Shown here: piece by piece, positions 16,053 through 25,593 of the stretch
Layout of the letters: the number at the start of each line of letters is the position of its first letter
Numbering within the stretch: position 1 is the first letter of the stretch
Origin: an uncultured Allorhizobium sp.
GTDB taxonomy: Bacteria > Pseudomonadota > Alphaproteobacteria > Rhizobiales > Rhizobiaceae
Assembly: GCA_958439205.1 (NCBI GenBank)
Contig: OY288189.1
Span: 2,371,001 to 2,435,000, forward strand
Direction: 5' to 3'
DNA length: 64,000 bases
Notes under the pieces: model-generated
The model's database searches: none
What the model was told of the DNA's origin: nothing
What the model saw: only the letters and a program-made list of their open reading frames with translations
Position numbers and translations under genes: made by a program

Positions 16053-16988
16053 TCACGGGCTGGCGGACTTGTGTCTCCTGCCAAGGAGCCAGCGATATAG
16101 GCGCCCGTCGATGGAGAGCAGTCCGAGCGCGATCAGGCCCATTCCAGCGAAATGGGCTGACGCCAATCTTTCGCCGAGGAACAGGTAGCCGAGCAGGATG
16201 GCGCTGACCGGAATGAGCAGGGTGACGAGCGAGCTGTTGATTGCGCCGCCGACCGCGAGGATGCGGAAGAAGAGGATATAGGCGAGCGCCGTCGACAGCA
16301 GCCCGAGACCCAGAAGGGCGGCGACGGTCGTCATGCCCGGCATCTGCAGATGCCATGGGGTATCGATCAGCGCGACCACGGGTATCATCATCAGCGTCGT
16401 CGCCGAGACCTGGCCGAATGCACTGGTTGCCGGCGAGATGCCCATGCGCCGGAAGCGCCGGCCGAAGACACCCGCGAAACCATAGGACAGGGCCGCACCG
16501 AGGCAGGCGAGGAGGGGCAGTAGCGGTATGGCCTCGGTCTTCACGTGGTTTCCGGCCATCAGCACCGTCACGCCTGAAAATCCAAGGATAATGCCGACGA
16601 GCTTGTTGCGTGTGATGCCTTCGTCCGATGTGAGAACATGCGCGACGAGGATCGAGAAGATCGGTGTGGTCGCGTTGAGGATCGAGGCGAGACCGCTGGC
16701 GATCTGGGTCTGCCCCCAGAAGAGAAGCGTGAAGGGGATTAGATTGTTGAGAAGCCCCATTCCGAGGAAAGCGGTCCAGATGGTGGCGTCTGCGGGGATG
16801 GGCTGGCGGCGGATGCGCAGATAAACAAACAGAGCCAATGCCGCGATTGCCACGCGGGCCAGGACCACCGTGAGCGGTGGCAATTCGGAGAGGGCGACTT
16901 TGGAAAAGAAGAAGGAGCCGCCCCAGAGGACCGAGAGTGCCAGGAGAAGGGCCCAGTCGATGAGGCCCATGGATTGGTTTTGCTGCAT
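16053..16988 (-). CDS. EamA/DMT-family transporter
   Basis: 311 residues from ATG 16988; a second ATG six codons in is also possible. Ten hydrophobic segments in two repeated EamA halves are visible, with family-typical LSVLWGGSFFFSKVALSELPPLTVVLARV, LNATTPIFSILVAHVL, and in the second half LGLLSTALAYILFFRILAVGGAINSSLVTLLIPVSAILLGYLFLGE. It is probably an inner-membrane metabolite exporter. It is transcribed divergently from the Ada/AraC-type gene with about 115 bases between. The substrate is not predictable. Confidence 0.88.
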   Translation of the reverse strand: MQQNQSMGLIDWALLLALSVLWGGSFFFSKVALSELPPLTVVLARVAIAALALFVYLRIRRQPIPADATIWTAFLGMGLLNNLIPFTLLFWGQTQIASGLASILNATTPIFSILVAHVLTSDEGITRNKLVGIILGFSGVTVLMAGNHVKTEAIPLLPLLACLGAALSYGFAGVFGRRFRRMGISPATSAFGQVSATTLMMIPVVALIDTPWHLQMPGMTTVAALLGLGLLSTALAYILFFRILAVGGAINSSLVTLLIPVSAILLGYLFLGERLASAHFAGMGLIALGLLSIDGRLYRWLLGRRHKSASP

Positions 16989-17103
16989 GCGACGGTTCCA
17001 GGGTTGATCTGTTGGCCATGAGTGGCCCGCCGAACCGCGATTTGCTCGCCGGATTCGGACTCGGTCCTTTTTGCCCTCCGCGCGCTGGTATAATCATTAC
17101 GGC

Positions 17104-17688
17104 ATGAAGCTGGATATGACCCTATGTGAGCAGGCATGGCTTGCGCGTGACCCCGAATTCGACGGCCGGTTTTTCATCGGCGTTCGAACAACCGGGATCT
17201 ATTGCCGTTGCGTCTGCCCGGTGCGCCAGCCTTATCGCTGCAATATCGAATTCCTGCCGAGCGCGGCGGCAGCCGAACTTGCGGGCTATCGGCCATGCCT
17301 GCGCTGCCGGCCGGAAACGGCGCCTTTCAGCCCGGCCTGGAAGGGCAGTGCGGCAATCGTGGAGCGAGCAGCAAGACTGATCCGCGAGGAAGGCGCACTC
17401 GATGCGCCCGGCGCGACCGTCGAGGCGCTTGCTGCTCGGGTTGGCGTGGGCGGACGGCATCTGACGCGGCTGTTTCAAAAGCATCTCGGCGCAAGCCCGC
17501 TGCAGGTGGCGAAAACGGCGCGGGTTCAGCGCGCCAAGCGCTTGCTGACCGGCACTGACATGACGATCACCGATATTGCGCTGCAGTCAGGCTTCGGCAG
17601 TGTCAGGCGGTTCAACGCCGTCTTTCAGGAGGTGTACAAACGACCGCCGACGGCGATCAAACGAAGTTCGTCGCCACGTCCCTCATGA
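17104..17688 (+). CDS. AdaA-like methylphosphotriester sensor/AraC-type regulator
   Basis: 194 residues from ATG 17104. The N-terminal Ada zinc domain is intact: C34, C38, C65 and C68 match the Zn ligands of Ada (GIYCRCVCP ... RPCLRC), with C34 the likely methyl acceptor, plus extra cysteines at 36 and 46. Residues from about 85 on form two AraC helix-turn-helix units (VEALAARVGVGGRHLTRLFQKHLG; ITDIALQSGFGSVRRFNAVFQEVY). The protein stops right after the HTH, lacking both the methyltransferase domain of Ada and the AlkA glycosylase domain fused in many relatives. It likely senses DNA alkylation and activates repair genes located elsewhere. Confidence 0.85.
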   Translation: MKLDMTLCEQAWLARDPEFDGRFFIGVRTTGIYCRCVCPVRQPYRCNIEFLPSAAAAELAGYRPCLRCRPETAPFSPAWKGSAAIVERAARLIREEGALDAPGATVEALAARVGVGGRHLTRLFQKHLGASPLQVAKTARVQRAKRLLTGTDMTITDIALQSGFGSVRRFNAVFQEVYKRPPTAIKRSSSPRPS

Positions 17689-17724
17689 TTGCCCTGTCGG
17701 GCGTGACCTCTGACCGAACAGAAA

Positions 17725-17749
17725 AATGGCCGGGGACGAGCCGGCCATT
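17725..17749. terminator. Bidirectional terminator between convergent genes
   Basis: AATGGCCGG and CCGGCCATT form a 9-bp stem over a 7-base loop. A-rich sequence lies on the left (read as TTTTT on the minus strand) and CTGTTTTG on the right, so it can serve both the plus-strand regulator and the minus-strand TPP enzyme. Confidence 0.8.
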
Positions 17750-17770
17750 CTGTTTTGATTCAACTGCCTG

Positions 17771-19423
17771 TCAGGCTTTGTTGCGAATTTGAGTCAAGGT
17801 GCGGGTCGGCGTGATAGCTTCCGGGTCGAGCTTGATTTCGATGATCGCGGGCTTGCCGGAGGCGCGGGCGCGCAGGAAGGCGGGGGCGAAGTCTTCGGTC
17901 TTTTCGACGGTTTCGCCGTGGCCGCCATAGGCCTTGGCGAGTGCGGCGAAATCGGGGTTTGTCAGGTCAGTGGCGCTGACGCGGCCCGGATATTCGCGCT
18001 CCTGATGCATGCGGATCGTGCCATACATGCTGTTGTTGATGACCAGCGTGATGATCGGCAGGTTGTAGCGGATGGCAGTCGCGAATTCCTGTCCGTGCAT
18101 CATGAAGCAGCCGTCACCGGCAAAGCAGATCACTTCACGCTGCGGGAACAACTGCTTGGCAGCGACTGCTGCCGGCAGGCCATAGCCCATCGAGCCGGAG
18201 GTTGGGGCTGCCTGGGTGTTGAAGGCCTGGAAGCGGTGGAAGCGATGCAGCCACGTGGCGTAATTGCCGGCGCCATTGGTGAAGATCGCGTCCTTCGGCG
18301 TGTTCGCCTCGATCCATTCCATGACCGGGCCCATCTGCACGGCGCCCGGGCCTGCCTTGGGCGGCGTGGACCAGGCGAGATAGGCGGCGTGCATGGCTTC
18401 TGTGCGCTCGGTCCACACAGGGGCGGTGGGTGTGTCCAGGGATGCGAGTGCTGCGACGAATTCTTCAGGGGCTGCACAGATCGCGAGGTCGGCGCGGTAG
18501 ACGCGGCCGAGTTCGGACGGGTCCGGATGGACATGGACGAGCTTTTGCGCCGGGTAGGGGATGTCCATCAGCGTATAGGAGGAGGACGGCATTTCGGAGA
18601 AACGGCTGCCGAGCAGGATCAGCAGGTCGGCTTCCTTCACTTCCTTGGCCAGCGCCGGGTTGATGCCGATGCCGACATCGCCGGCGTAGGACGGATGCAG
18701 GTGATCGAAGAGCATCTGGCGGCGGAAGGAGCAGCCGACGGGCAGCTTGGACTTTTCCGCAAAGGCCTGGATGCCGGCGACCGAGGTCTCGCTCCAGCGG
18801 GTGCCGCCGAGGACGACCATAGGGCGCTTGGCCGTCTTCAGCAGTTCGCCGAGGGCGGCAATCTGGCTCGGACCGGGATGGGCCTCGACGGGTGTGTAGG
18901 GCTTCGCTTCCGGGGCTTCGACCTCGTCGAGCAACATGTCCTCGGGCAGCGTCAGCACCACAGGGCCGGGGCGACCTGATGTGGCGACGGCGAAGGCGCG
19001 GGTGACGAATTCCGGGATGCGGCGGGCGTCATCGATTTCGCCGACCCATTTGGCAAATTCGGTGAAGGCGCGGCGGTATTCGACTTCCTGGAAGGCCTCG
19101 CGCTCCTTCATGTCGCGACCGATCTGACCGATGAACAGGATCATCGGGATCGAATCCTGCTTGGCAACATGCAGGCCGGCAGACGCGTTCGTCGCACCCG
19201 GGCCGCGGGTCACCATGCAGATGCCGGGTTTGCCGGTGAGGCGGCCCCAGGTGTCGGCCATCATCGCGGCGCCGCCTTCCTGGCGGCAGACCAGCGTTTC
19301 GATGCCGCTGTCCTTCAGCGCGTCAAGCACCGCCAAATAGCTTTCGCCGGGAACGCAGGAGACGCGCTCGACGCCGTTGGCCTTCAGCGCCTCGACGATC
19401 AGTTCACCGCCGGTTCTCTTCAT
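17771..19423 (-). CDS. Thiamine-pyrophosphate enzyme, acetolactate synthase-like
   Basis: 550 residues with the three domains of the ThDP decarboxylase/synthase family: an N-terminal PYR domain (catalytic Glu in LVCRQEGGAAMMADTWGRLTG, then TRGPGATNASAGL), a central domain (RPMVVLGGTRW), and a PP domain with the ThDP signature GDGCFMMHGQEFATAIRYN...INN. It is closer in pattern to acetolactate-synthase-like proteins than to oxalyl-CoA decarboxylase, and no regulatory ilvN subunit is nearby. The start overlaps the stop of an upstream CaiB/BaiF CoA-transferase (ATGA), implying coupled function, perhaps on an acyl-CoA or 2-oxoacid. The exact reaction is unknown. Confidence 0.82.
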   Translation of the reverse strand: MKRTGGELIVEALKANGVERVSCVPGESYLAVLDALKDSGIETLVCRQEGGAAMMADTWGRLTGKPGICMVTRGPGATNASAGLHVAKQDSIPMILFIGQIGRDMKEREAFQEVEYRRAFTEFAKWVGEIDDARRIPEFVTRAFAVATSGRPGPVVLTLPEDMLLDEVEAPEAKPYTPVEAHPGPSQIAALGELLKTAKRPMVVLGGTRWSETSVAGIQAFAEKSKLPVGCSFRRQMLFDHLHPSYAGDVGIGINPALAKEVKEADLLILLGSRFSEMPSSSYTLMDIPYPAQKLVHVHPDPSELGRVYRADLAICAAPEEFVAALASLDTPTAPVWTERTEAMHAAYLAWSTPPKAGPGAVQMGPVMEWIEANTPKDAIFTNGAGNYATWLHRFHRFQAFNTQAAPTSGSMGYGLPAAVAAKQLFPQREVICFAGDGCFMMHGQEFATAIRYNLPIITLVINNSMYGTIRMHQEREYPGRVSATDLTNPDFAALAKAYGGHGETVEKTEDFAPAFLRARASGKPAIIEIKLDPEAITPTRTLTQIRNKA

Positions 19424-20619
19424 TGCGTCTTCCTTTCCAGCTCGGCCAGTTCGGCCAGAATGTCTTCGCCATGCTCGCCGATACGCGGGCTCGGGCGCTC
19501 GTAGCGCAGGGGGGTCTCTGACAGCACGATCGGCGTGCGCACGCTTGGGATCACGGTGCCCTTGTCGTCGGTGAGGTCGATTTTGAGGCCGCGCGCCTGA
19601 ACTTGCGGGTCGGCGAACATTTCCTCAATCGAGTTGATCGGCCCTGCCGGCACGGCATTCGCCTCGCAGGCCGAGAGCAGGTCGCGCTTCTGCCACTTCG
19701 CGGTCTCTGCCGTGACAATGCGGCGAACCTCGACCTTGTTGGCGACACGGGCCTTGTTGGTAGCGAAGCGCTCGTCCTCGGCGACTGGGGTGATACCAAG
19801 GATGGTGCAGAGGCGCTTGAACTGCCCGTCATTGCCCACCGCGAGAATCAGATGGCCGTCTGATGTCGGCACCACTTCATAGGGGCTGATATTGGGATGG
19901 GCATTGCCGAGCCTTGTCGGTGGCTTGCCTGATATCAGGTAGTTCATGTTCTGGTTGGCAAGCACCGCCGACATCACGTCGAGCAGGGCCATGTCGACGA
20001 ACTGGCCCTGGCCCGTCTTCATCACATGAATGAGGGCGGCCTGGATGGCGGTCACGGCATAGATGCCGGTGAAGATGTCGGCGATCGCGACCCCCGCCTT
20101 CATCGGCTCGCCGTCCTTTTCGCCTGTGATCGACATGAAGCCGGACATGCCCTGGACGATGTAGTCGTAACCGGCGAAATCGGCATAGGGGCCGTTCTGG
20201 CCAAAGCCTGTTATCGAGCAGTAGACCAGCTTGGGGTTGATCGCCTTCAGGCTCTCATAATCCAGCCCGTATTTCTCAAGGCCGCCACGCTTGAAGTTTT
20301 CGATGACCACGTCGGCCGAGGCGCATAGGCGGCGGACGGTCTCCTGGCCCTCAGGTGTCTTGAGGTCGACAGCAATCGAGCGCTTGTTGCGGTTCGTGGA
20401 GTGGTAGTAGGCGGCCGAGAGGTTTTCGCCATCGGCGCCCTCGACGAAGGGCGGTCCCCAGGCGCGGGTATCGTCGCCACCTTCTGGGTTTTCCACCTTG
20501 ATCACGTCTGCGCCGAGATCGGCGAGCATCTGGCCCGCCCAGGGGCCTGCCAGCACGCGGGCGAGCTCGATCACGCGAATGCCGGCGAGCGGGGCAGGGG
20601 CGGAGGGCTTGGTCGTCAT
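19420..20619 (-). CDS. CaiB/BaiF (class III) CoA-transferase
   Basis: 399 residues from ATG 20619, with AGGA eight bases upstream; a longer TTG-started frame lacks a ribosome site. Class III CoA-transferase motifs are strong: GIRVIELARVLAGPWAGQMLADLGADVIKVENPEGGDDTR, SIAVDLKTPEGQE, SADVVIENFKRGGLEKYGLDY, SITGFGQNGPYADFAGYDYIVQGMSG, and the catalytic Asp in FVDMALLDVMSAVLANQ. These enzymes move CoA between carboxylic acids. Pairing with a TPP enzyme recalls the frc-oxc oxalate system, but the partner is not a typical oxalyl-CoA decarboxylase. Confidence 0.9.
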   Translation of the reverse strand: MTTKPSAPAPLAGIRVIELARVLAGPWAGQMLADLGADVIKVENPEGGDDTRAWGPPFVEGADGENLSAAYYHSTNRNKRSIAVDLKTPEGQETVRRLCASADVVIENFKRGGLEKYGLDYESLKAINPKLVYCSITGFGQNGPYADFAGYDYIVQGMSGFMSITGEKDGEPMKAGVAIADIFTGIYAVTAIQAALIHVMKTGQGQFVDMALLDVMSAVLANQNMNYLISGKPPTRLGNAHPNISPYEVVPTSDGHLILAVGNDGQFKRLCTILGITPVAEDERFATNKARVANKVEVRRIVTAETAKWQKRDLLSACEANAVPAGPINSIEEMFADPQVQARGLKIDLTDDKGTVIPSVRTPIVLSETPLRYERPSPRIGEHGEDILAELAELERKTQ

Positions 20620-20779
20620 GGCGCGATCCTGTGCCGTGTCGTCATGCCGTGTAATCTGACCCTTTTGGATCGCTGGCCATGACAAGAACTGCTGTCGAGC
20701 GAGCTATACCGTCGGATTTAGCCATCCGCACCTGATATTCTCTCATGGCATCATTCCGTTTCGGCAAGAGATCAGGGTA

Positions 20780-21706
20780 TCAAGGTCCGAGATTGCCGAG
20801 CCAGGCGAGGAAGTCGCCGATCGCCTTTTCGCGGCCGATCTCGTTCAGCGTTTCGTGGCGCATGGTCTCGTAGACGGTGGTCTCGACATCGGTCATGCCG
20901 GCATCGAGCATACGCTGGCCGAGCCAGCGGATCTCGCGGCCCTTGTTGGTTGCCGGATCTTCGGCGCCGCCGACGAGATAGACCGGGAGCCGCTGCGGCA
21001 GGCGGGCGAGGCGTTCCGAGTCGGCTCCGGCAAAGGTTAGCTTAAAGATGTCGCGCCACATGGAGACGCTGGCGTCGAAGCCGCAAAGCGGGTCGGCGAT
21101 ATAGGCGTCCACTTCCTTCGGATCATGCGACAGCCAGTCGAAAGCCGTACGATGGCCGGGGATCGCGCGGCCCCAGGCGGCAAAGGTCGCCTTCGGCAGG
21201 ATCAAGGAGGGGACATCGGACCCCTTCAGCATCTGCTCAACGTAAAGAACGCCCTGGGCAAAGCGACCGGCAAGGCCGGGATTGAAATTGGAGTTCCAGA
21301 TCGAGAGTGCCGTGAAGGCTTGTGGATGCTCGGTCGCAACATTCAGCGCGATCAGGCCGCCCATGGAATGGCCGAACAGAATGATCGGTAGTCCCGGGTG
21401 CTTGCCGGCCGCAAAGTCACGCATCGCCATGACATCGGCGACGACCTTTGCAGATCCGTCCTTGCGGGCGAAGGATCCTAGCGCCGCATCCGCAGCCGTC
21501 GTCTCGCCATGGCCCCGGTGATCATGGGCATAGACGTGGTAGCCCGACGCTGAGAGCGCTCCTGCGAAACCCTCATAACGCCGTGAATGTTCTGCAAGGC
21601 CGTGGCAGAGGAGGAGGGTGCCGCGCGGGGCGGTCTCGGCAGGCTGGTGGTGATAGGCGAGGCGAGCCCCGCTCGGGCTGTCGAGCCACTGTCGCTCTGC
21701 AAACAT
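20780..21706 (-). CDS. Alpha/beta hydrolase, monoacylglycerol lipase-like (lysophospholipase)
   Basis: 308 residues from ATG 21706. A serine hydrolase fold with LLCHGLAEHSRRYEGFA, YAHDHRGHGET, the nucleophile elbow ILFGHSMGGLIAL, the acidic residue in LVGGAEDPATNKG, and the catalytic His in ETMRHETLNE. This is the PldB/MGL (Hydrolase_4) pattern. The protein is cytosolic by sequence (no signal peptide) and likely acts on monoacylglycerols or lysophospholipids. It stands alone, divergent from the membrane-protein gene to its right. Confidence 0.88.
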   Translation of the reverse strand: MFAERQWLDSPSGARLAYHHQPAETAPRGTLLLCHGLAEHSRRYEGFAGALSASGYHVYAHDHRGHGETTAADAALGSFARKDGSAKVVADVMAMRDFAAGKHPGLPIILFGHSMGGLIALNVATEHPQAFTALSIWNSNFNPGLAGRFAQGVLYVEQMLKGSDVPSLILPKATFAAWGRAIPGHRTAFDWLSHDPKEVDAYIADPLCGFDASVSMWRDIFKLTFAGADSERLARLPQRLPVYLVGGAEDPATNKGREIRWLGQRMLDAGMTDVETTVYETMRHETLNEIGREKAIGDFLAWLGNLGP

Positions 21707-21841
21707 CTGGATCCTCTTGCATTTTCCCTTGTGTTGCCTGCTGTACCCCGTCTGTCAATCAACGGCCTTGATCGAGGGCAAAGGAATTTTCATTCCTTTG
21801 CGTCTAGCTTCCACGCATCGAACGAAGGTCGGGGATCAGGC

Positions 21842-23626
21842 ATGGCGGAGACGGAACGATCGGCAGCGGGGCGAGGTGGCATATGGCCCTTCGTCATTGT
21901 GGCCGGTCTCCTGCTGGTCATGGTGGTTTTCGACAGGATCGACGGGATCTCCTTTTTCGGTGATATCGACGATGATCTGAGGTTGCTGCAGCTGAAACAT
22001 CTGATTGCGACAGGCGGTTGGTACGACCTCACTCTGCCGATGGTCCAATCGCCCGAGATCTATCTTTCGCCGTGGTCGCGCCTGATCGATCTGCCCTATG
22101 CGGCGCTGACCTTGCTCCTTCAGCCCTTCCTCGGGCTCGATCTCGCCTTGGTTGCCGCAACACAGATCTGGCCGCCGGTGATGCTGGTCGTGTTTGCGGC
22201 ACTCACCGTGCGGACGGTGCAGGCGCTGACGCCACCAGAGGCGCTCAGCGGTCCCGTCTGGCTGGTGGTCGGCTTCCTGCTGATCTTTGCCGCCTTCGAG
22301 TTTTCGCCGGGACGTATCGATCACCACAATGCTCAGATCCTGGCGATGATGGTGATCCTGTACGGACTTGTCAGGGACCAGGGTCGAGGTGGTCGGTTCG
22401 TCGGATCAGGGGCGGCGATCTCTCTCGTCATCGGCCTGGAATGCCTGCCCTTCGTCGCGGTAGCCCTTGCGCTTGTTACCATGGGCTTCGTGCTGCGAGT
22501 ACCCTTCGCGCGACGGATGCTGGTCGAGACCGGAGCCTCCATGGGGGTGGTCGCGCTTGTCTCAGGGATTGCCTTCATTGGACCTGGGGCCATGCTGCAG
22601 ACGGCCTGCGACGCCTATTCGGCGCCCTATATCGCAGCCCTGTGCGGTTTTGGCGCCTGCTTCTGGATCTCAGGCCGGTTGGTTCCGGAAGGCGCTGGTC
22701 CGCTGCCGCGCTTGCTGACGCTTTCGGTTTCCGGCGCGCTCGTGGTTTGCAGCCTCGTGCTCCTCTTTCCGTCCTGCCTTGCCGGGCCTTACCAGATGAT
22801 CGATCCTGTCTCCCGCTTCTACTGGTTCGAGCGGATCCAGCAGGAGCAGAGTATTCTGGGGTTCCGGCAGATCGGACAGACGGGTGCCGCGGTGCTGGTG
22901 TTTCTGGCGCTGATGGCGCTCGTTGCGCTATTTGCCTGTCCTTTCTGGCGTCGGGAAACGCGGGGCAGCGCGCGGCACTGGGCGGGCTACCTGTTTGCCT
23001 GCAGTTCCCTTGCCATGACCGTGATCCTGATCCGCTATGTGCGATTTCCTGCGGCCCTGATGCCGGTCTTTCTGCCGCTGGCCCTCAAGTTCTGCGTCGA
23101 TACGCTCTCAAGCGGTGAGGGGCGGCGGGCGAAAGCACTCGTGATTGCGCCCGTTGCGGTTCTGACCGGGGTCGTGGGCGGCCTCTACGCGCTCATGCCC
23201 TACCGGCCGTCACCGCAGGACGCCGTCTGGTTGATGTCGGTGGATGATTGCCGGGGCGAGGATTTCGCCGAGTTGAACGGGCTGGCGCCCGGCCGGATTC
23301 TTGCGCCGACCGGCATCGGGCTTGCTTTGGCAGCGCATGTGCCTGATGGCGTCTCGGTCATGGCGATCCCGTTCCATCGTGCGGCCGCGGGCATTAAGCT
23401 GAGTTTCACCGCCTTTGCGGGCTCCGATGCTTCTGCGCGCAAGGCTTCACTTGATGAAGCCGATTATGTGGCGGTCTGCCACGTGCCTTTCCCCGTTCTG
23501 TCCGAAGAGGCGCCACTCTATGCGGCACTGGTCGGTGGGAAAGACTGGCCGGGGCTCGTGCCCGTCGCGGGCGCCGAGCCGGGCCGCCTCAAGATCTACA
23601 GGGTCGTGCATGATGCGCTGAAGTGA
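21842..23626 (+). CDS. Polytopic membrane protein, GT-C glycosyltransferase-like
   Basis: 594 residues from ATG 21842. About 11-13 membrane helices are followed by a soluble C-terminal part from roughly residue 460. The first large periplasmic loop contains FFGDIDDDLRLLQLKHLI and later SPWSRLIDLPYAAL; the second has FSPGRIDHHNAQIL. Acidic DxD-like residues in the first loop and an RxDHHN motif recall GT-C enzymes such as STT3/oligosaccharyl-transferases and ArnT. This suggests a polyprenyl-phosphate-sugar-dependent glycosyltransferase acting in the periplasm. No glycan genes are adjacent, so acceptor and donor are unknown and the assignment is tentative. Confidence 0.6.
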   Translation: MAETERSAAGRGGIWPFVIVAGLLLVMVVFDRIDGISFFGDIDDDLRLLQLKHLIATGGWYDLTLPMVQSPEIYLSPWSRLIDLPYAALTLLLQPFLGLDLALVAATQIWPPVMLVVFAALTVRTVQALTPPEALSGPVWLVVGFLLIFAAFEFSPGRIDHHNAQILAMMVILYGLVRDQGRGGRFVGSGAAISLVIGLECLPFVAVALALVTMGFVLRVPFARRMLVETGASMGVVALVSGIAFIGPGAMLQTACDAYSAPYIAALCGFGACFWISGRLVPEGAGPLPRLLTLSVSGALVVCSLVLLFPSCLAGPYQMIDPVSRFYWFERIQQEQSILGFRQIGQTGAAVLVFLALMALVALFACPFWRRETRGSARHWAGYLFACSSLAMTVILIRYVRFPAALMPVFLPLALKFCVDTLSSGEGRRAKALVIAPVAVLTGVVGGLYALMPYRPSPQDAVWLMSVDDCRGEDFAELNGLAPGRILAPTGIGLALAAHVPDGVSVMAIPFHRAAAGIKLSFTAFAGSDASARKASLDEADYVAVCHVPFPVLSEEAPLYAALVGGKDWPGLVPVAGAEPGRLKIYRVVHDALK

Positions 23627-23688
23627 TCGCGAGGCTCCGCTCCTCGCGACAAGAGGCAGAAAAACCCGGCATCCTGGCCCGGTCTGCA

Positions 23689-23717
23689 TTGCTCACGCGA
23701 CGCAATTCGCCTACATA
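23689..23717 (+). promoter_or_regulatory. Candidate sigma-70-type promoter for ettA
   Basis: TTGCTC (23689-23694) and TACATA (23712-23717) are separated by exactly 17 bases, 35 bases before the ettA start. An 8-bp hairpin TCGCGAGG/CCTCGCGA (23627-23649) just upstream could end the preceding transcript, although it has no T-run. Confidence 0.55.
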
Positions 23718-23752
23718 GCGGCAAATTCCCATTCCCGCCGGAGCAAGACCCC

Positions 23753-25402
<1,650 letters not shown>

Positions 25403-25430
25403 GGCGCTCTGATCCGGATGTTGCGAAACG

Positions 25431-25460
25431 AGGCCGACTTCGAAAGAAGTCGGCCTTTCT
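25431..25460 (+). terminator. Intrinsic terminator after ettA
   Basis: AGGCCGACTT (25431-25440) and AAGTCGGCCT (25447-25456) form a perfect 10-bp stem with loop CGAAAG, followed by TTCTCGTT. Confidence 0.85.
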
Positions 25461-25593
25461 CGTTGGCTGATACAGCTCAAGGCATTGCTCAGCATATCGT
25501 ATTTTAGAAATTCTTTAATTTGTTCTGCGTACTAATTTCCCCAAATTGGCAGCGATTATGTTTTGCGCTGCCTGCGCTGTTTGGGGAGGGCAT

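Noticed and set aside
17771..20619. Oxalate degradation pair (oxc-frc)
   Set aside because: The CoA-transferase fits, but the TPP enzyme lacks the look of oxalyl-CoA decarboxylase and is closer to acetolactate-synthase-like proteins, so I did not assign these symbols.
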